The notes under the pieces: model-generated
Databases searched by the model: none
Seen by the model: only the letters and a program-made list of their open reading frames with translations
What the model was told of the DNA's origin: nothing
Shown here: in pieces, positions 1 to 11,466 of the stretch
Layout: each line of letters opens with the position of its first letter
Position numbering within the stretch: the first letter of the stretch is position 1
DNA from: Anthoceros angustus
Taxonomy: Eukaryota; Streptophyta; Anthocerotopsida; Anthocerotales; Anthocerotaceae
Reading direction: 5' to 3'
DNA: 64,000 bases
Assembly (NCBI GenBank): GCA_010909165.1
Contig: MU008204.1
Span: 17,810 to 81,809, forward strand
Made by a program: the position numbers and the translations under genes

Positions 1-2070
1 AATGTAACCATTCGAGAGGATGCGTAGTTTGTTGTCAAACTCGATTGCCTAATGGGTTTTGGGCGTATGCGTTCATCGCAGCTTCATCTTATTAATGATC
101 TCCTAATAAGGTTGATGATGAGGTTCCAGAGGAGCTATGGTCCGAAAGAAACCATCCTACAAGCATCCGCGAGTGTTTGTGGAGGCATACCGCCATGTTC
201 CAAAAGAGTTTCGGGACAAGTTGGCACCTAAGTCCAAGAAATGTATTTTTCTTGGCTATGGTGATTCCGTGAGATGGGATACCGCTTGTGGGATCCAAGC
301 TAGAAAGGTTGTTCGACTAACGACGTGTTCTTCAATGAGAACAAGATGCACAGGAAGCCTACTCCAACCGTGGAGGTGCGAAGGGTGATCTTCCAAGAAG
401 ATGGACATGATCATCAAGGGGCGTGTTGATAACCGTGGTAATGTGCGTGGAGCACATTCCTCCACCGTAGATGAACCAAGAGTCGAACAAGCACCTATAG
501 AGGTGCTCGGTTTCAGGGTCGTGATTACACGATCCATCTCGGATTATGTTATGTCGACAGATTGTGGGAACCCTCTTCTTACAAAGAGGCCATGTCAATG
601 AGTAACAAAGAGAAGTGGGAGAAGGCCATGCAATGTAAATGAATTACGCATAAGAACCAAACTTGGGAGTTGGTTCTGCTGGGATAAGAAGGCACTACTG
701 CAAATGGGTGTACAAGATGAAGGTCATACCTCATGATGGCAAACCAAAGTACAAGGCACGATTGGTTGCTAAGGGTTTCAAGCAACAACCGCATTGACTT
801 TGATGAGATTTTCTCACCAGTAGTCAAAATGACAACTTTGCGATGTGTTCTTGCTTTGGTTGCCGTGGAATGATATGGAACTTGCAGATGGATGTCAAGA
901 CGGCATTCTTGCATGGTGACCTTCAAGAGGACGTCTACATGCAAAGAACCAAGGTTTTGTTGAGAAGGGCAAAGAGCATCCGTGTGCAAAGTTGAGGAAG
1001 AGCCTTTATGGTTTGAAACAGCACCCGAGAGTGGTATCACAAGTTCCACTCATTTATGCTTTCTCAAGGCTACAAACGAAGCGAGGATCATTGCCTCTAT
1101 ACGAAGCAAGCTAAGGATCAAAGCTTGCTCATTTTGATCCTCTATGTGGATGATATGCTAATTGTCGGAACAAGATCGATGAGATTTCGTTGAAGTCAAA
1201 GTTGAATGCTCACTTTGAAATGACAGACTTGGGAGAGGGTATACTTGGCATGCGATTCGTGACATAAGCGCCCCGCTTTATTTGTCTAATTTTAATACAT
1301 TAATGGTGCTTCAACGCTTCAACATGGAGAAGGGAAGCCATTGGGTACCCATTGCCTCCATATGTGAAACTTTCGCGCTGGATTGCCCAAGCTCGAGGAG
1401 GACAAAGTCGAAATGGAGAAGGTCCCATACTCATCACCGTAGGGAGTTTGATGTATGCAATGATTGCTACACGTCCCCGACATTGCCTTTGCAAGTGGGA
1501 GTGGTTAGTGTTTATGTCAAACCCCGGCAAGAAGCATTGGGAGTGAAAAGGAGTTATGAGGTATCCGAATGGTACAAAAGCTTTGTGCATATGTTTTGGT
1601 AGTGAAGATGCATGTGGTTGGGTACATGTCGATTATGCAGGGATATGGACAAAAGGAGGTCCACATCGTTATGTCTTCACGCACGGAGGGGCCCTCATGG
1701 CGATCTCGCTTTGCAGGCATTACGCTATCTACCACAGAGGCCGAGTATGTTAAAAGAATCGAGGCTTGCAAGGAAGCCATATGGCTTGCCTGCTTAGTGG
1801 GAGACTTGGGGATCAAGGTTGAGTCGCTGTTGCATTGTGATAGCCGAGTGCTATCCAATTGGCAAAGAATCCAAAGGTTTCATGCTAAGACTAAACATGT
1901 GGATGGAAGTATCACTTCATTCGAGAGGTGTTGATGACAAGAGGGTACAACTTGTCAAGGTTCACACCACCAACCCCAGATATTCTTACCAAGGGACTCT
2001 ACGAGCAATTTGCACAAGCTTGGACTACCTAGGAAGCTTGTGCAGTGAGGTAGCCTTGTGGGAGATAATA
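1..2070 (+). mobile_element. Decayed Ty1/copia retrotransposon (integrase end, RT, RNase H)
   Basis: Translated pieces in shifting frames follow the copia pol order. The integrase C-terminal part runs from about 1 to 390 (KSKKCIFLGYG near 230-265). Reverse transcriptase pieces include KYKARLVAKGF near 745-775, QMDVKTAFLHGDL near 890-925 and the catalytic YVDDML at about 1144-1161. RNase H pieces include STTEAEYV near 1730-1750 and KTKHVD near 1890-1905. A purine-rich stretch GTGGGAGATAATAG at about 2057-2070 resembles the polypurine tract that precedes a copia 3' LTR. Frame changes and stops are frequent (ORFs of 83, 66 and 121 residues), so the copy is dead. The 5' part lies outside the window. 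Family assignment is from recognised motifs; the 3' LTR border is inferred. Confidence 0.85.
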
Positions 2071-2480
2071 GCCTTCATCTCAATGTGAGAGTTACACTTG
2101 CCTCCTCCTCTCCTCTTCCACCATCATGTGTTGCCACACGATCCTTCATATAGTAAGATGCAATGTAATACAATTGTTATTAACTGTGATTGCTTATATT
2201 AAGCAGCCTTCCCTCTGTCCAAGCATCCGTGCCTTTCCTACCCAAGCTCCTCATTGTATTTCAACCCCGCCATCCCCTGAGCGGATATGGGAATCCTTGC
2301 CTACATCGGAGTCTGCCAATCCAACCGATATATGGAGCCTGCATGGAAATCCTGAGTGGCAAGGAACAGGCTTGACAAGGACCTATGGTCAAGCAAGGAC
2401 TTCCGCCACCACCTCCGCTAAACACACATCGTTGGCACAAAGCAGCCCGATGCCACCATTCTCCACATACCAGCCAACTT
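2071..2480 (+). other. Probable LTR/leader DNA between the two copia bodies
   Basis: This stretch follows the purine-rich tract of the first element and precedes the gag region of the second. It holds AT-rich sequence (2150-2205) and then a C-rich leader-like segment. No clear TG..CA ends or tRNA primer site were seen, so calling it LTR is inference from position. No convincing gene is present. Confidence 0.35.
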
Positions 2481-4310
2481 ACACAAATAGAGTTCAAGGT
2501 TCAATGGAACTAAATACCTGGTGGAGCGGCCCGCATGCGCACCTTGATGCTCGGCATGTGTGAGCCAGAGTGCGCTCCAACAACCAGTTACATTTCTCCC
2601 AACCCCGACCAAGACAGATGGGAGAATGCTAACACCGTCGCACGCGCACTCATCATAAGTGGCCTGGACGAGGTGTTAGTACCTGATGTGGCTTCCTCAC
2701 TAAGGTCAAGACATCCGGACACAATTAGCACGTATATTACGAAGAACGCTTACCCTCGGCCGTCAGGAGCAAACTTCACCTTCGCATGCGTGAAGGAGAC
2801 AAGGTCGTTGCTTTTGTGGTGAAGTTCAGGCAATTACGAGCCAACTTGATCTCCCTCGGTTTTCCCATGCCCGAACTTGATGCTGCCAGGCCCTCGACCG
2901 CCCTCCTCCCGCCACAGCCCTTTGTCCGCCATTGCAACACTGAGATGTCGGCAAAGCCGCCACACAGACAACCGTTATGACCAGCTTTGCAGATGTTGTT
3001 GGAGCCCTCTTCCAAGAAGAGCAATCCCGTCAACCTCATCCCAATTCTAATCGCACCAAAACTGACAAAGTGCTTTTTACCACAAAGTTCAAACCACAAG
3101 GCAGAACCAAAAACTTATCTGCAGCTGGGTCTTCGAGAGAATCGAGGCCAGGGCAGATAAAGAGACTAGGCTCATGCAACTGGTGTGGTTCTCTCGGTCA
3201 CTGGGAACGAGAGTGTAGGAAGAAGAAATCTGGAGAACCAAAGAAGGCCGAGAAGACTAACAGAACGTTTGAGGCCCATACGGTTTCCAAGGACAAACCA
3301 ACAAAATCTTCCTCAACTGACAAGCAACCTATGATTCTGACTGTCTGCAGCCTCCAGGCTTGATGATGCCTGGTATCTCGATCTGTGAGCATCAAGACAT
3401 GTCCGCACAACAAAAATTGATGAGTAACTTACCCTCCACGCCTGAAAAGTTATGGCTGGAGATGAACTCACAAGAACAGGTCTGAAAATTCTTGGTCGAG
3501 GTTCCTGTTCCTTCAGGCAGTCGAATGGCCAGATTTTTCAGATTGACAATGTCCTCTTTGTGCCTGACATGGCAAAGCATCTCATTTCAGTTAGCCAGTT
3601 GATGCAACTCAAGAGTTTAGAACTCAAATTCACTGCTACCGGATGCACACTTATCAAGTCTCGACCTTCCTCCGTAGTTGCACAGGGCTTACTTGTGCAG
3701 GATCTATACAGGCTAGACATGCGGTCTCGCCATCAGCTGCATCTTGTTGCTAGTTCTCGTGCTCTAAGACAACTTTGGCATGCCCGCCTTGGTCATGCTA
3801 ATAAGGATAAGTTGATCAAGATGTCCAACCTGGAGTGTTATCGGGAGCCCCTCCCTAAGTGCTTCAAAGACCTTCCTCTTTGTGATGCATGCATAGTAGC
3901 CAAGCAAAAAGAGTTACCTTTTCCTGCTACTTTGGCTCATAGGTCTTCTTCCATACTTGATCTAGTACATGCAGACATCTCTGGGAAGATCCATGTACCG
4001 TCTTTGGGAGGTTCTCTTTACTACCTCACACTCACCGACGATTTTAGTCAGTATTCCTGGACATACCCACTCAAGCGCAAATCTGACACTTTCCTGCTAT
4101 TCAAAGAGTGGCTCACTATGATACAAAGACAGACTGGGACTCACCTTCGTTGTTTAAGATCCGACAACGCAGTAGTTTGTCAATGAATGCCGCTCGATGA
4201 ATATCTTGCGCCGGTGCAACCGCCACCAAGATTCCTTATACCAAAGAACAAAATGGGGTAGCGTAACACGCAAACCGCACTCTACTCAAGATGACACGAT
4301 TAGGGAATGG
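2480..4310 (+). mobile_element. Second decayed Ty1/copia element: gag, protease, integrase core
   Basis: A gag-like region (about 2590-2960) is followed by a CCHC zinc knuckle at about 3175-3220 (C-x2-C-x4-H-x4-C). The protease site reads WYLD, Leu, stop (TGA 3386-3388), then ASRH, so the usual D-S-G triad is broken. The long ORF 3452-4186 holds the rest of protease, the gag-pre-integrase zinc site (LWHARLGH ... CDAC near 3775-3895) and the integrase core with the first Asp (TDDFSQY, about 4034) and second Asp (RSDN, about 4160). After a frame change the third block (PYTKEQNGVA) is followed at 4264-4266 by TAA exactly where the catalytic Glu codon is expected. The element then ends abruptly; RT and RNase H are missing. 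It is inactive. Confidence 0.85.
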
Positions 4311-4760
4311 ACGTGGAGGGCTGCCACGCCGAGAACGGTCGAGGCCGTAGGCCGAGACCGTCTAGGCCGGCGCCCGACGAGTGTTCGCTCTCGGCGTAAG
4401 GGAGCCGAGGTCGGGCCGAGACGTCCACCGACTTCGCATCGAGGCGAGCGAGGTCCGGCGCATCTTTAGAATTGTTGCCTTGTGCAACCAAGTTAGAAGT
4501 CTTTTTCTCTCTTCGTAGTTTTCACCTTCGCACTTCGTAGTTTTCACTTTCACGCTATTTACGCTTGTCTTTCACGCTTTTGGGATTTATCTTTTCTAAC
4601 TTTCTTCGGCGTTGAAGGTGTACACCGCGATTTGGATCCGCCTGCCTTCGTAATAATACTTCTTTGTTCATTGTACGGTCCAGATAGAAAGTTAATCATT
4701 TCAAAATTTCTCCAAACGGAATATTTCGCAGCAATGGTAATCGACATCGCATATTATATT
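4311..4760. other. GC-rich then T-rich sequence, no gene seen
   Basis: Positions 4311-4470 are GC-rich with repeated GGCCG and CCGAGA words and overlapping short ORFs in several frames, none recognisable. Positions 4480-4620 are T/C-rich with a repeated word (cgtagttttcac). It may be residual LTR or an unrelated repeat. Confidence 0.3.
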
Positions 4761-6185
4761 TCACCACTGTAAATATGATATACTAACCTCAAATAGTGCA
4801 AACAACTCCTTTTGATTCTTCGATAACTACAAACAAAAAGGAGTTAATATTTTACCTCCATTTCAAGTCGAAGAAGATCTTGCTCGGTAAATACCTTTCT
4901 CACTAATGTGAGGCAATGGTGAAGATTTCCCACACTACGGAAATGTGATTGACGCTCGCAAAGAAATATCAACCTTAGAATTTGCATATTTGGTAAATAC
5001 CAATATTAATATTTTCCTTGTTTACATAAAATTGTGGAACTAACCTTTTGAATGTTTTTGTAGTTTCGGATCTTCCATCGAGTCAAAGTCCGTGGTTTTA
5101 GCTCCTTATTTTCAATACGATATTTCTACATTACCAAAACACAAATTTCATTAGTACTACATAAACTGATTCAAATAAACTATTAAAAACAATATAAACC
5201 GAAAACACTTACTTTTCTGGATCTCCATGTATTGCTCTAGGGTTGCTGTCGACCCATCTTCATTGCATTGGTCATGGATCTTTGAGGCTATGTTCCCAAA
5301 TGGGAACATATCTATTTTAAAATCTTGGAAGACTTGTGGATACCGAAAGTTATCCATCCATTTTCCAAAGTCGACAAATTCTTCGATGGTCCATACGTTG
5401 GTGCATTATCTTGACTCTCTTTTCCTCTTTTGTCCTTTGAAAACAAGAATTAGTAAGTTATACTAGTTACTATATACTAATTATTAATTACAAATATACA
5501 ATAGCAATTACGATGAGATATCGTGTTGTTGATTTTGTCATCCATTGCTTCAATTTTCTCCTTAATTTCCTTAGCTGCAGCAACTTGTTCAGCAGCACTC
5601 TGTAAACAAATACATTAGTACTTATTTGTGTAAACAAATACATATAATACTAAGTTTTGTTGTTTACCTCCAAAATCGACTGAATTGAGATCTGATGTCC
5701 ATTAAACCTCCGGACCAGAGTCATTGTTTCCAACTCTAATTGAGCTGTTGTTCGGAGATTCTTCTTAATATCCTGTAATCAGATACAACGGTAGTAAGTT
5801 GCAGAGACCTATATTTCCGTTCTATAGTCCTAGAGGAAGTTGCAGGACCAAGTCTTTACCTTTTTAATTTTTTCGAGTTGGCCAGGCACCTGGCAAAGGA
5901 GCTGCAAGTCCTTTTTGTCCATTGATGTGAACATAGTGTGCTCGTGAGTACTGTAACAAAGATATAGAGTTAGAAATGTTGACAGTAGATTCAATTGAGA
6001 TAATTGTAATGTAGTACCTTTCTCAACTATCTTCGTATCTCAATGAGAGGGATTTCGAACTTCAGCCTGTCATCATATCCTGGATCCCCATGGGCGGGAA
6101 CATGGTTGTTCGATCGCCAGCTGTTAAGGTTGGTTGGGTCTCTACTATTGTGGTCGCTTTCTGGAGAAACAGTCATTTTAGCCAT
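4761..6185 (-). CDS. Unrecognised multi-exon gene or gene remnant with coiled-coil-like protein
   Basis: I do not recognise the protein. On the minus strand, small open segments are bordered by plausible acceptors and GT donors: 6185-6028 (start MAKMTVSPES), 5950-5860, 5772-5668, 5599-5512, about 5410-5213, 5125-5045, 4973-4856, 4826-4788 and a last codon plus stop at 4766-4761. Phase agrees across the first four exons and again across the last three. Single-base offsets separate the fifth exon from its neighbours and 5125-5045 from 4973-4856. The first donor (GTTGAG) is weak. Exons 5772-5668 and 5599-5512 encode Lys/Glu/Gln-rich, helix-prone sequence (such as EQVAAAKEIKEKIEAMDDK). The region is AT-rich, unlike the GC-rich genes nearby. 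It could be a lightly broken host gene, a transposon gene, or an intact gene with a few sequence errors. Confidence 0.45.
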
Positions 6186-6299
6186 GGATTCATCAACCAC
6201 AAAATGGATTTGGCGGCTGTAGGTAGAAATTATCATTACCTTCTTGGATGTCGACCATCATCGTTGCTTTCATTCTCGGATGCCATTCTCGAAAAAGCA

Positions 6300-7560
6300 C
6301 AAAGTTAACGTGTACACAAAACAACGCTCAAACTTGAACAAGTTGGGTACATACAAGCGTTGTTACGTAATCGAATTAGTTTGTTGGGCGTGGTCGTAAT
6401 AACCGGTATCTTTGTGTTGTGTGTGACTGTGGGGGCACTGGTCGAGGTATGGTTGCGCAAGAACTATTACAGAGTCACGTAGCTGGGCAAGACACATAAG
6501 AAGGGAGTCAGCCCAAAACCCAGAAGCACAGAGACATACCCAGGAAGCAAAAAAGACATGGTTAGCTTATCTTCAGCACGGGCAGGCGCTGCGGGTGGTA
6601 CCTTGCTGGTCGTTACTCTGATGTTGGGCTCCGTGAGGGACTGACTGATGCTGTGAAGACCTGTTGCACCCTGTCAAGACGGACTATTGCCTTTGTTTGG
6701 ATTGAGTGCGGCACAGAGTCAGGGTATGCGAATGAGCGTTGGGAGAGGCAGAGAGCAACTGCACAAAAGAAGGTACAAAGGGTGTAAGCCCAAAACCCAG
6801 AAGTATACACGCCCAAATACGCAGAAATCAAAAAGGGAGATGAAACCCCTCAGCAGCAAGGGCAGGTGCGGGAAGTACCTGGCTGATCTTTAAGATATTG
6901 TTGGGCGCTACGAAAGACTGACAGATGCAATGCAGGCTTCTTGAACACCGCCCAAGACGTTGGTAGACCTCGCCACCGTGATAGCCGCAGACGAGCGCCA
7001 GCAAGAAGAAGGCGTGGAGCAGCAGCCCAAAAACTCCAACTAATTCGAGAACCTCCGCGGAGCTCCAGGACGCCGATCGCAAGACAGACAGGTGAAAAAG
7101 GATCGATTGAACGCCGAGCTGGAGGACCTCCGTCGAGACCAAACGTGCGCGAGGCGCCGAAACAGCCCGACAGCTTGGCGGCGCGAAGGCAAGAGGGCGC
7201 AATTGGCAGGAAGGAGTCTCTCCAGCGCCCGCAACAAAGTCAAATCTCAAGAAAAAGCCACCGCAATCGTGGAAGGATGTAGTTAGCTGGACCTTCGCTG
7301 TCGAAAGCCGGATGTCTTCACCACCATACCTTCGCAAGATGTCCAGATTGGCTGCAACTTCAAATCGCAGGCGTCTGCCACGGAGTTGCACCGCACATGA
7401 AAAAACCCACACTGAAAACAGCTTTCGACTATCACTGAAGCACGGATGGCGGTGGCGACGGTGCGGACCGAGCTCAACTGTGGGGGCAATGGCCAGCGGC
7501 TACTGCTGGTCGAAGTGAGAAAGTGGGCGGCGGAAGAACGCGCGTAGGGGGGTAGTGGTT
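6300..7560 (+). other. Degenerate coding-like repeat region
   Basis: Two diverged copies of a segment of roughly 240-300 bp lie in tandem (about 6480-6680 and 6775-6960). They share words such as AAACCCAGAAG, a GGCAGGYG..GCGGG block and a TTGGGC...GACTGAC block. Downstream, 6945-7290 reads in frame pieces such as KTLVDLATVIAADERQQEE and an Arg/Glu-rich stretch (RLNAELEDLRRDQ). These look like a decayed coiled-coil or gag-like ORF, with stops. No family was recognised and no intact gene is present. Confidence 0.35.
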
Positions 7561-7848
7561 TAAATAGGGACAGGTTAGGGTTCTGGATGCTTCTTGGCGG
7601 AGGCCTACGTGGCTATTTCTGATTCGTCGGAGCTTCGTTTTACGCCCGCCGTTTCGAGGTTCGGGGTTAGGTTGGGTAAGGTTTGGTTAGGTTTGGTGAG
7701 CTTAACTTAGGTTTGGAAGCTGGCGCGGCGGCGGCGCACGAATCACAGACCTAGAAAGGTTTGGAGTTAGGTTTGGATTTCCAGGTTTGGTAAATTCAAA
7801 ATATGTCTGGTAGACAGAGAGTGGCGGCGCCGACAGAGAGAGAAGGGC
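7560..7848. other. GGTTAGGTTTGG-rich segment
   Basis: From about 7660 to 7790 the words GGTTAGG and AGGTTTGG recur irregularly. The units are not the TTTAGGG telomere repeat. No gene is seen. Confidence 0.35.
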
Positions 7849-7870
7849 TAGGGTTTCTTTGGCTATATAA
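7849..7870 (+). promoter_or_regulatory. Telo-box plus TATA box, promoter-like
   Basis: TAGGGTTT (7849-7856) is followed by TATATAA (7864-7870) in the context GGCTATATAAGG. This is a strong plant core-promoter arrangement with a predicted start about 30 bp downstream. No convincing ORF follows, so it may be a retroelement LTR promoter or the promoter of a non-coding or lost gene. Confidence 0.45.
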
Positions 7871-9637
7871 GGTCTTACTTTCAGGTCCAACGTCTTTTCG
7901 ACTGTAGGCTCCGAAGGCCAAGGGTTCTGGCGCTTTTTCTTTGTGTCTGAGCTCTTCATATGTCTGTGAGGAGTCTGTTGTTTACGCTCAGTTTGAAGGC
8001 GTGCTTCTATTTTACGTTAGGGTCTCCGTCCGAAGTCTAAGGTCTCGGATGCGAAGGCGACCTATGGTCATTGCTTTGCCAAACGCCTCGAAAGGCTTGT
8101 TGTGCGACTTGTCGAAAGCCGCAGGTGAAAGCTCGCTACCTTTGTTCTGTCAGTGTTGTGTTTTGCGCGTCATTGCTCCTTCTTCGTATTGCTCCTTTCT
8201 TTACTCTTTGGTTGAGCATGTGTTTTTAGCTGTCTGCTTAAGTCCTTCTGCCTTTCTTTCGTAGTCCAAGGAGCTTCGAGGCTTTGCTCTGAAGGTGGAG
8301 AGCTGTCTAGTTTTACTTTCGTCGGCCATGGTTCTTAAGGCTCTTGTCCGAAGGATAGGCCTTTTTTGTAGCTGTCGAAGTCCAAGGTGGTCAAGCCTTG
8401 CTAGGTCAAGTTTTGCGAAGTTTTTGGGCCAAGGTTCTTTAAGCCTCTTAAAAGGTTAAGGCCATTTCACGTCCTTTGTTCAAACTCCAAGGTTCTGTAA
8501 AGTTTCCTTTCAATGCCAAGGTTTCTGTTGAAGGTTGGTTTTCGAATGAAAGAGGTTCGTAGGTCCGAAGGTGAGGGTGTCTTTGCTCCTGGGGTCCAGG
8601 TTGTTTATCCGAAGGCTTTTGTTGTCCAGTTTGTTGGCTTTGCTGTCAGTTGTATTATGTTCGCAGAACGTCTTGCCGCGGTGCGATTGTTTGCCTGCAG
8701 CTCTGTTACTTCTCTAGTTGTACGTTACAGTGCTAGTATCTGAGCGCCCGTGCCTTAAGCGCCAGTGCTTTTGAGCGCTAGTGTCTTCAGGTCTAGTAGT
8801 TCTCAACGCTAGCACTTTTAGTTCTTGTGCTTTTAGCGCCTACCGCCTTTAAAGTGGTAGTGTTCTCGTGTTAGTTTTATCTCGATTGTGCAGCTTGCTT
8901 TTACTTGTCTGCGCTTATCGCTTGGAGTTTTGTTTGGTTGCATCGTGATTTGCATGTTGTCGTCTTCCTTTGCAAACATCTTCGTGCTTGCAAACTCATG
9001 TTTCTTTGGTGTTTTTTTGTTTCGTTGAAGCATCGGGCCGAGACGACGTACGTGACGACTGACGAAGAACACGTACCATTGGTCAAACATGTGTCCCAAA
9101 CGACAGTTCCGTGTGTTTGAGTTCTTAAATGTTTGTTTTTAGTGTTAATTTCTTATGTTTTATAGGTTAGTTTTTGTGCTCGATTGTTTGTGCTCACCGT
9201 GTCCCAAGTAACATCATTGTAGTTGTTACGCCCGTGATGTTTTGTTCGCTTTTCATCGCTTTTTTCGCTCATGTTATCTCGCCTTGTTTTTGTATTGTCT
9301 CTTCATGCATGTGTTATTTGTCGTGTTTACGATCTCGATTGTTGTTCTGTAAGTCCAAGAGTAGTTGGTAAGGGGTAGGACGTCTTTGTTTGTTTAGAAC
9401 AAGAAACCGATCGAATCGTGACCGATCAAGCTTCTCGAACTAGAAACCGACTTAAGCTCAGAATTTTGATTTGTTTTGTGTTTTCCTAAGCTTGGTGTTT
9501 ATTTCATATTTCTTTTCCTTATCTAGTTGTGTGACGTCATGTCCCGTATGTGTTCAATTTGTTTTATTGTTTTGGAGTTTTGATTGTGTTTGGTTGTTTT
9601 TTCAGTGCATCATTCGTCTCTTAGCGANTCTTGTCAC
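7871..9637 (+). other. T-rich leader-like DNA with recurrent short motifs, no convincing gene
   Basis: The stretch is pyrimidine-rich on +. The word CCAAGG recurs between about 7915 and 8520, and an AGCGC(C/T)AGTGCTTTT-like word recurs at about 8750-8860. The ORFs are short and low-complexity. The composition fits a long LTR R/U5 or retroelement leader downstream of the TATA box. An N sits at 9628. Confidence 0.3.
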
Positions 9638-9880
9638 GAGGTGACCGCAATTGTGTTGTGTCGTAGGTCAAGTTTGGTCTTAGAAGTAGGGACGAAATCG
9701 CGTGTGAACTGGGGTCCCCGGCGCCTGGTAGGCTCTCGCCGAGGTGACCGCAATTGTGTTGTGTCGTAGGTCAAGTTTGGTCTTAGAAGTAGGGACGAAA
9801 TCGCGTGTGAACTGGGGTCCCGGCGCCCGTGGTAGGCTCCACCGAGGCGGACCCGCAATTGTGTTGTGTCGTTGTGGTCG
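9638..9880 (+). repeat. 103-bp tandem repeat, about 2.4 copies
   Basis: Units start with GAGGTGACCGCAATTGTG at 9638 and 9741, and a third diverged partial unit starts at 9844. Each full unit includes GTAGGGACGAAATCGCGTG and a GGGGTCCC(C)GGCGCC block. Units 1 and 2 are nearly identical. Confidence 0.9.
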
Positions 9881-10491
9881 AGGTTGGCGATTTCAAGCAA
9901 GGTGCAGTACCGTGAGAGGGAGAGTAGTGGGCGCCTTGCTTGTTTAGAAGGTCGAGAAGTGTGTCATCGCAGTAGCGATTGGGCATCACGACCTCGAACT
10001 TTCACACAAGTCTCATGGGACGAAACCCAACGTACGAAGCGACAGTGGGATAAGTGTGGCCGCTATAGTGGGAGGACCTGGGGAGTGCCCCGGATTCTCC
10101 CCACCACAGCTTGTCTATGTCGGTATTTATCCAGGCCGTGATTGCAAGCTCAGAACATCGTGCACGATCGGTATTCTGTAACTTGCCTTCGTGAACGTGG
10201 CAAGCTTGATTGGTGGAGTCTATCGAATTCAAAAGCAGAGAAACGTATGCATATCTGTTAATTGTATGTGTAGGGCTATATGTTAACAATCATATACCTA
10301 TGATCGTATGTCCCTACTTCATATGTGTGTATCTAATAGAGGACGGGGTTTCATAAGCAAACTTTTGAAATGAAAGCATAATACCTGCTAATGCACCATG
10401 GCACAAATGTCACAACTACTTATGACGGTGGAATGAAAAAACAGTAGCAAAACGATCGCGGTAAAAAGGACCTCTCTGCACTGACGGTTCA
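9881..10491. other. No gene recognised
   Basis: Mixed-composition sequence. The 91- and 95-codon ORFs on opposite strands (10002-10289 and 9866-10141) overlap and resemble nothing I know. Confidence 0.3.
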
Positions 10492-10763
10492 GGTGTAGTT
10501 GAATTGCGGTTCAGCTGCTAATTGGCCACGTGGTGGATTTAAACTATCGGAACTAGAACAAGATGTGGCATATAGTTGGGTAATGTGGCAGGGTATAGTT
10601 TAGTTTAGATCGAATAGTGAACTAAACGGTGTAGTTGAATTGCGGTTCAGCTGCTAGTTGGCCACGTGGTGGATTTAAACTATCGGAACTAGAACAAGAT
10701 GTGGCATGTAGTTGGCTAATGTGGCAGGGTATAGTTTAGTTTAGATCGAATAGTGAACTAAAC
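10492..10763 (+). repeat. 136-bp direct tandem duplication
   Basis: Unit 1 (10492-10627) and unit 2 (10628-10763) both begin GGTGTAGTTGAATTGCGG and differ at only a few positions, such as CTAATTGG/CTAGTTGG and GGGTAAT/GGCTAAT. Each ends with a short inverted arrangement in which GTTTAGTTTAGATC is followed by GTGAACTAAAC, able to form a weak hairpin. Confidence 0.92.
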
Positions 10764-11094
10764 TATCTGCAAAGCCTCCATTATTTAGCTCAACTGAGAT
10801 AAAATAGTAAATATAATTTTTTCTTCTTATTACTTTACTTTTTCTTTTATGAAATATCATGTCCTTTCCATCTCATTTGTTTTTTTCCCTTCTTTCACAT
10901 TTGTCACAACTGCATTAGAAATGGAGTGCGGAATGAAACGTATACGGTTAAACCTTTACATGATATGAAACGATAAACTGCTAGTGTGGAAAGCTGAAGG
11001 GGTCTAAGGTGTTCCCATCAAACGGTATTATGGTTGGAGGATGGTTGGGACATGCCCGGTGAGTATGGCCACAATGATGTGTAGAGTCCTCCCT
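10764..11094. other. AT-rich spacer, no gene seen
   Basis: T-rich stretch (10800-10910), then unique-looking sequence. No ORF of note. Confidence 0.3.
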
Positions 11095-11164
11095 TTGAGG
11101 AATACATGCATACATGAGTTCATTAAAACTTGAGGAATACATGCATACATGAGTTCATTAAAAC
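11095..11164 (+). repeat. 35-bp perfect tandem duplication
   Basis: TTGAGGAATACATGCATACA begins the unit at 11095 and again at 11130. The 35-bp units appear identical. Confidence 0.92.
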
Positions 11165-11466
11165 TCCATAGTTAAGTGTCTTTGTCTTTGGGATAGATCA
11201 TTGCTTGGATGGGATGTCACCCATTCCCATTTCCATGGCCCTATGGGGCCACCTGTTATAAATCATGCCTTCGTCTGGTAGTGGGCGGAACCCCCGTTGT
11301 TAGTGTCCTGCGGGATTATTGAAGATGAAAAAACTCCCGTCGCGAGACTTCAACTAATATTTTGAAAAAATATATAAAGTCTTTAAATTAAAAAACCCAA
11401 TGGTATATATGCAGTTAGCACACGACGCGAAAGAGGCCAAAACCATTTGAGCGCGCCTCGGGCAGT
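11165..11466. other. Spacer upstream of the PHD remnant
   Basis: Mixed sequence ending in an A/T-rich patch (11340-11400). No gene, RNA or clear promoter was recognised. Confidence 0.3.

Noticed and set aside
7660-7790. GGTTAGG/AGGTTTGG words as a possible telomeric array
   Set aside because: The spacing is irregular and the unit is not the plant telomere repeat.
9584-9947. ORFs spanning the 103-bp repeat on both strands
   Set aside because: They are repeat shadows, one of them running through the ambiguous base at 9628.
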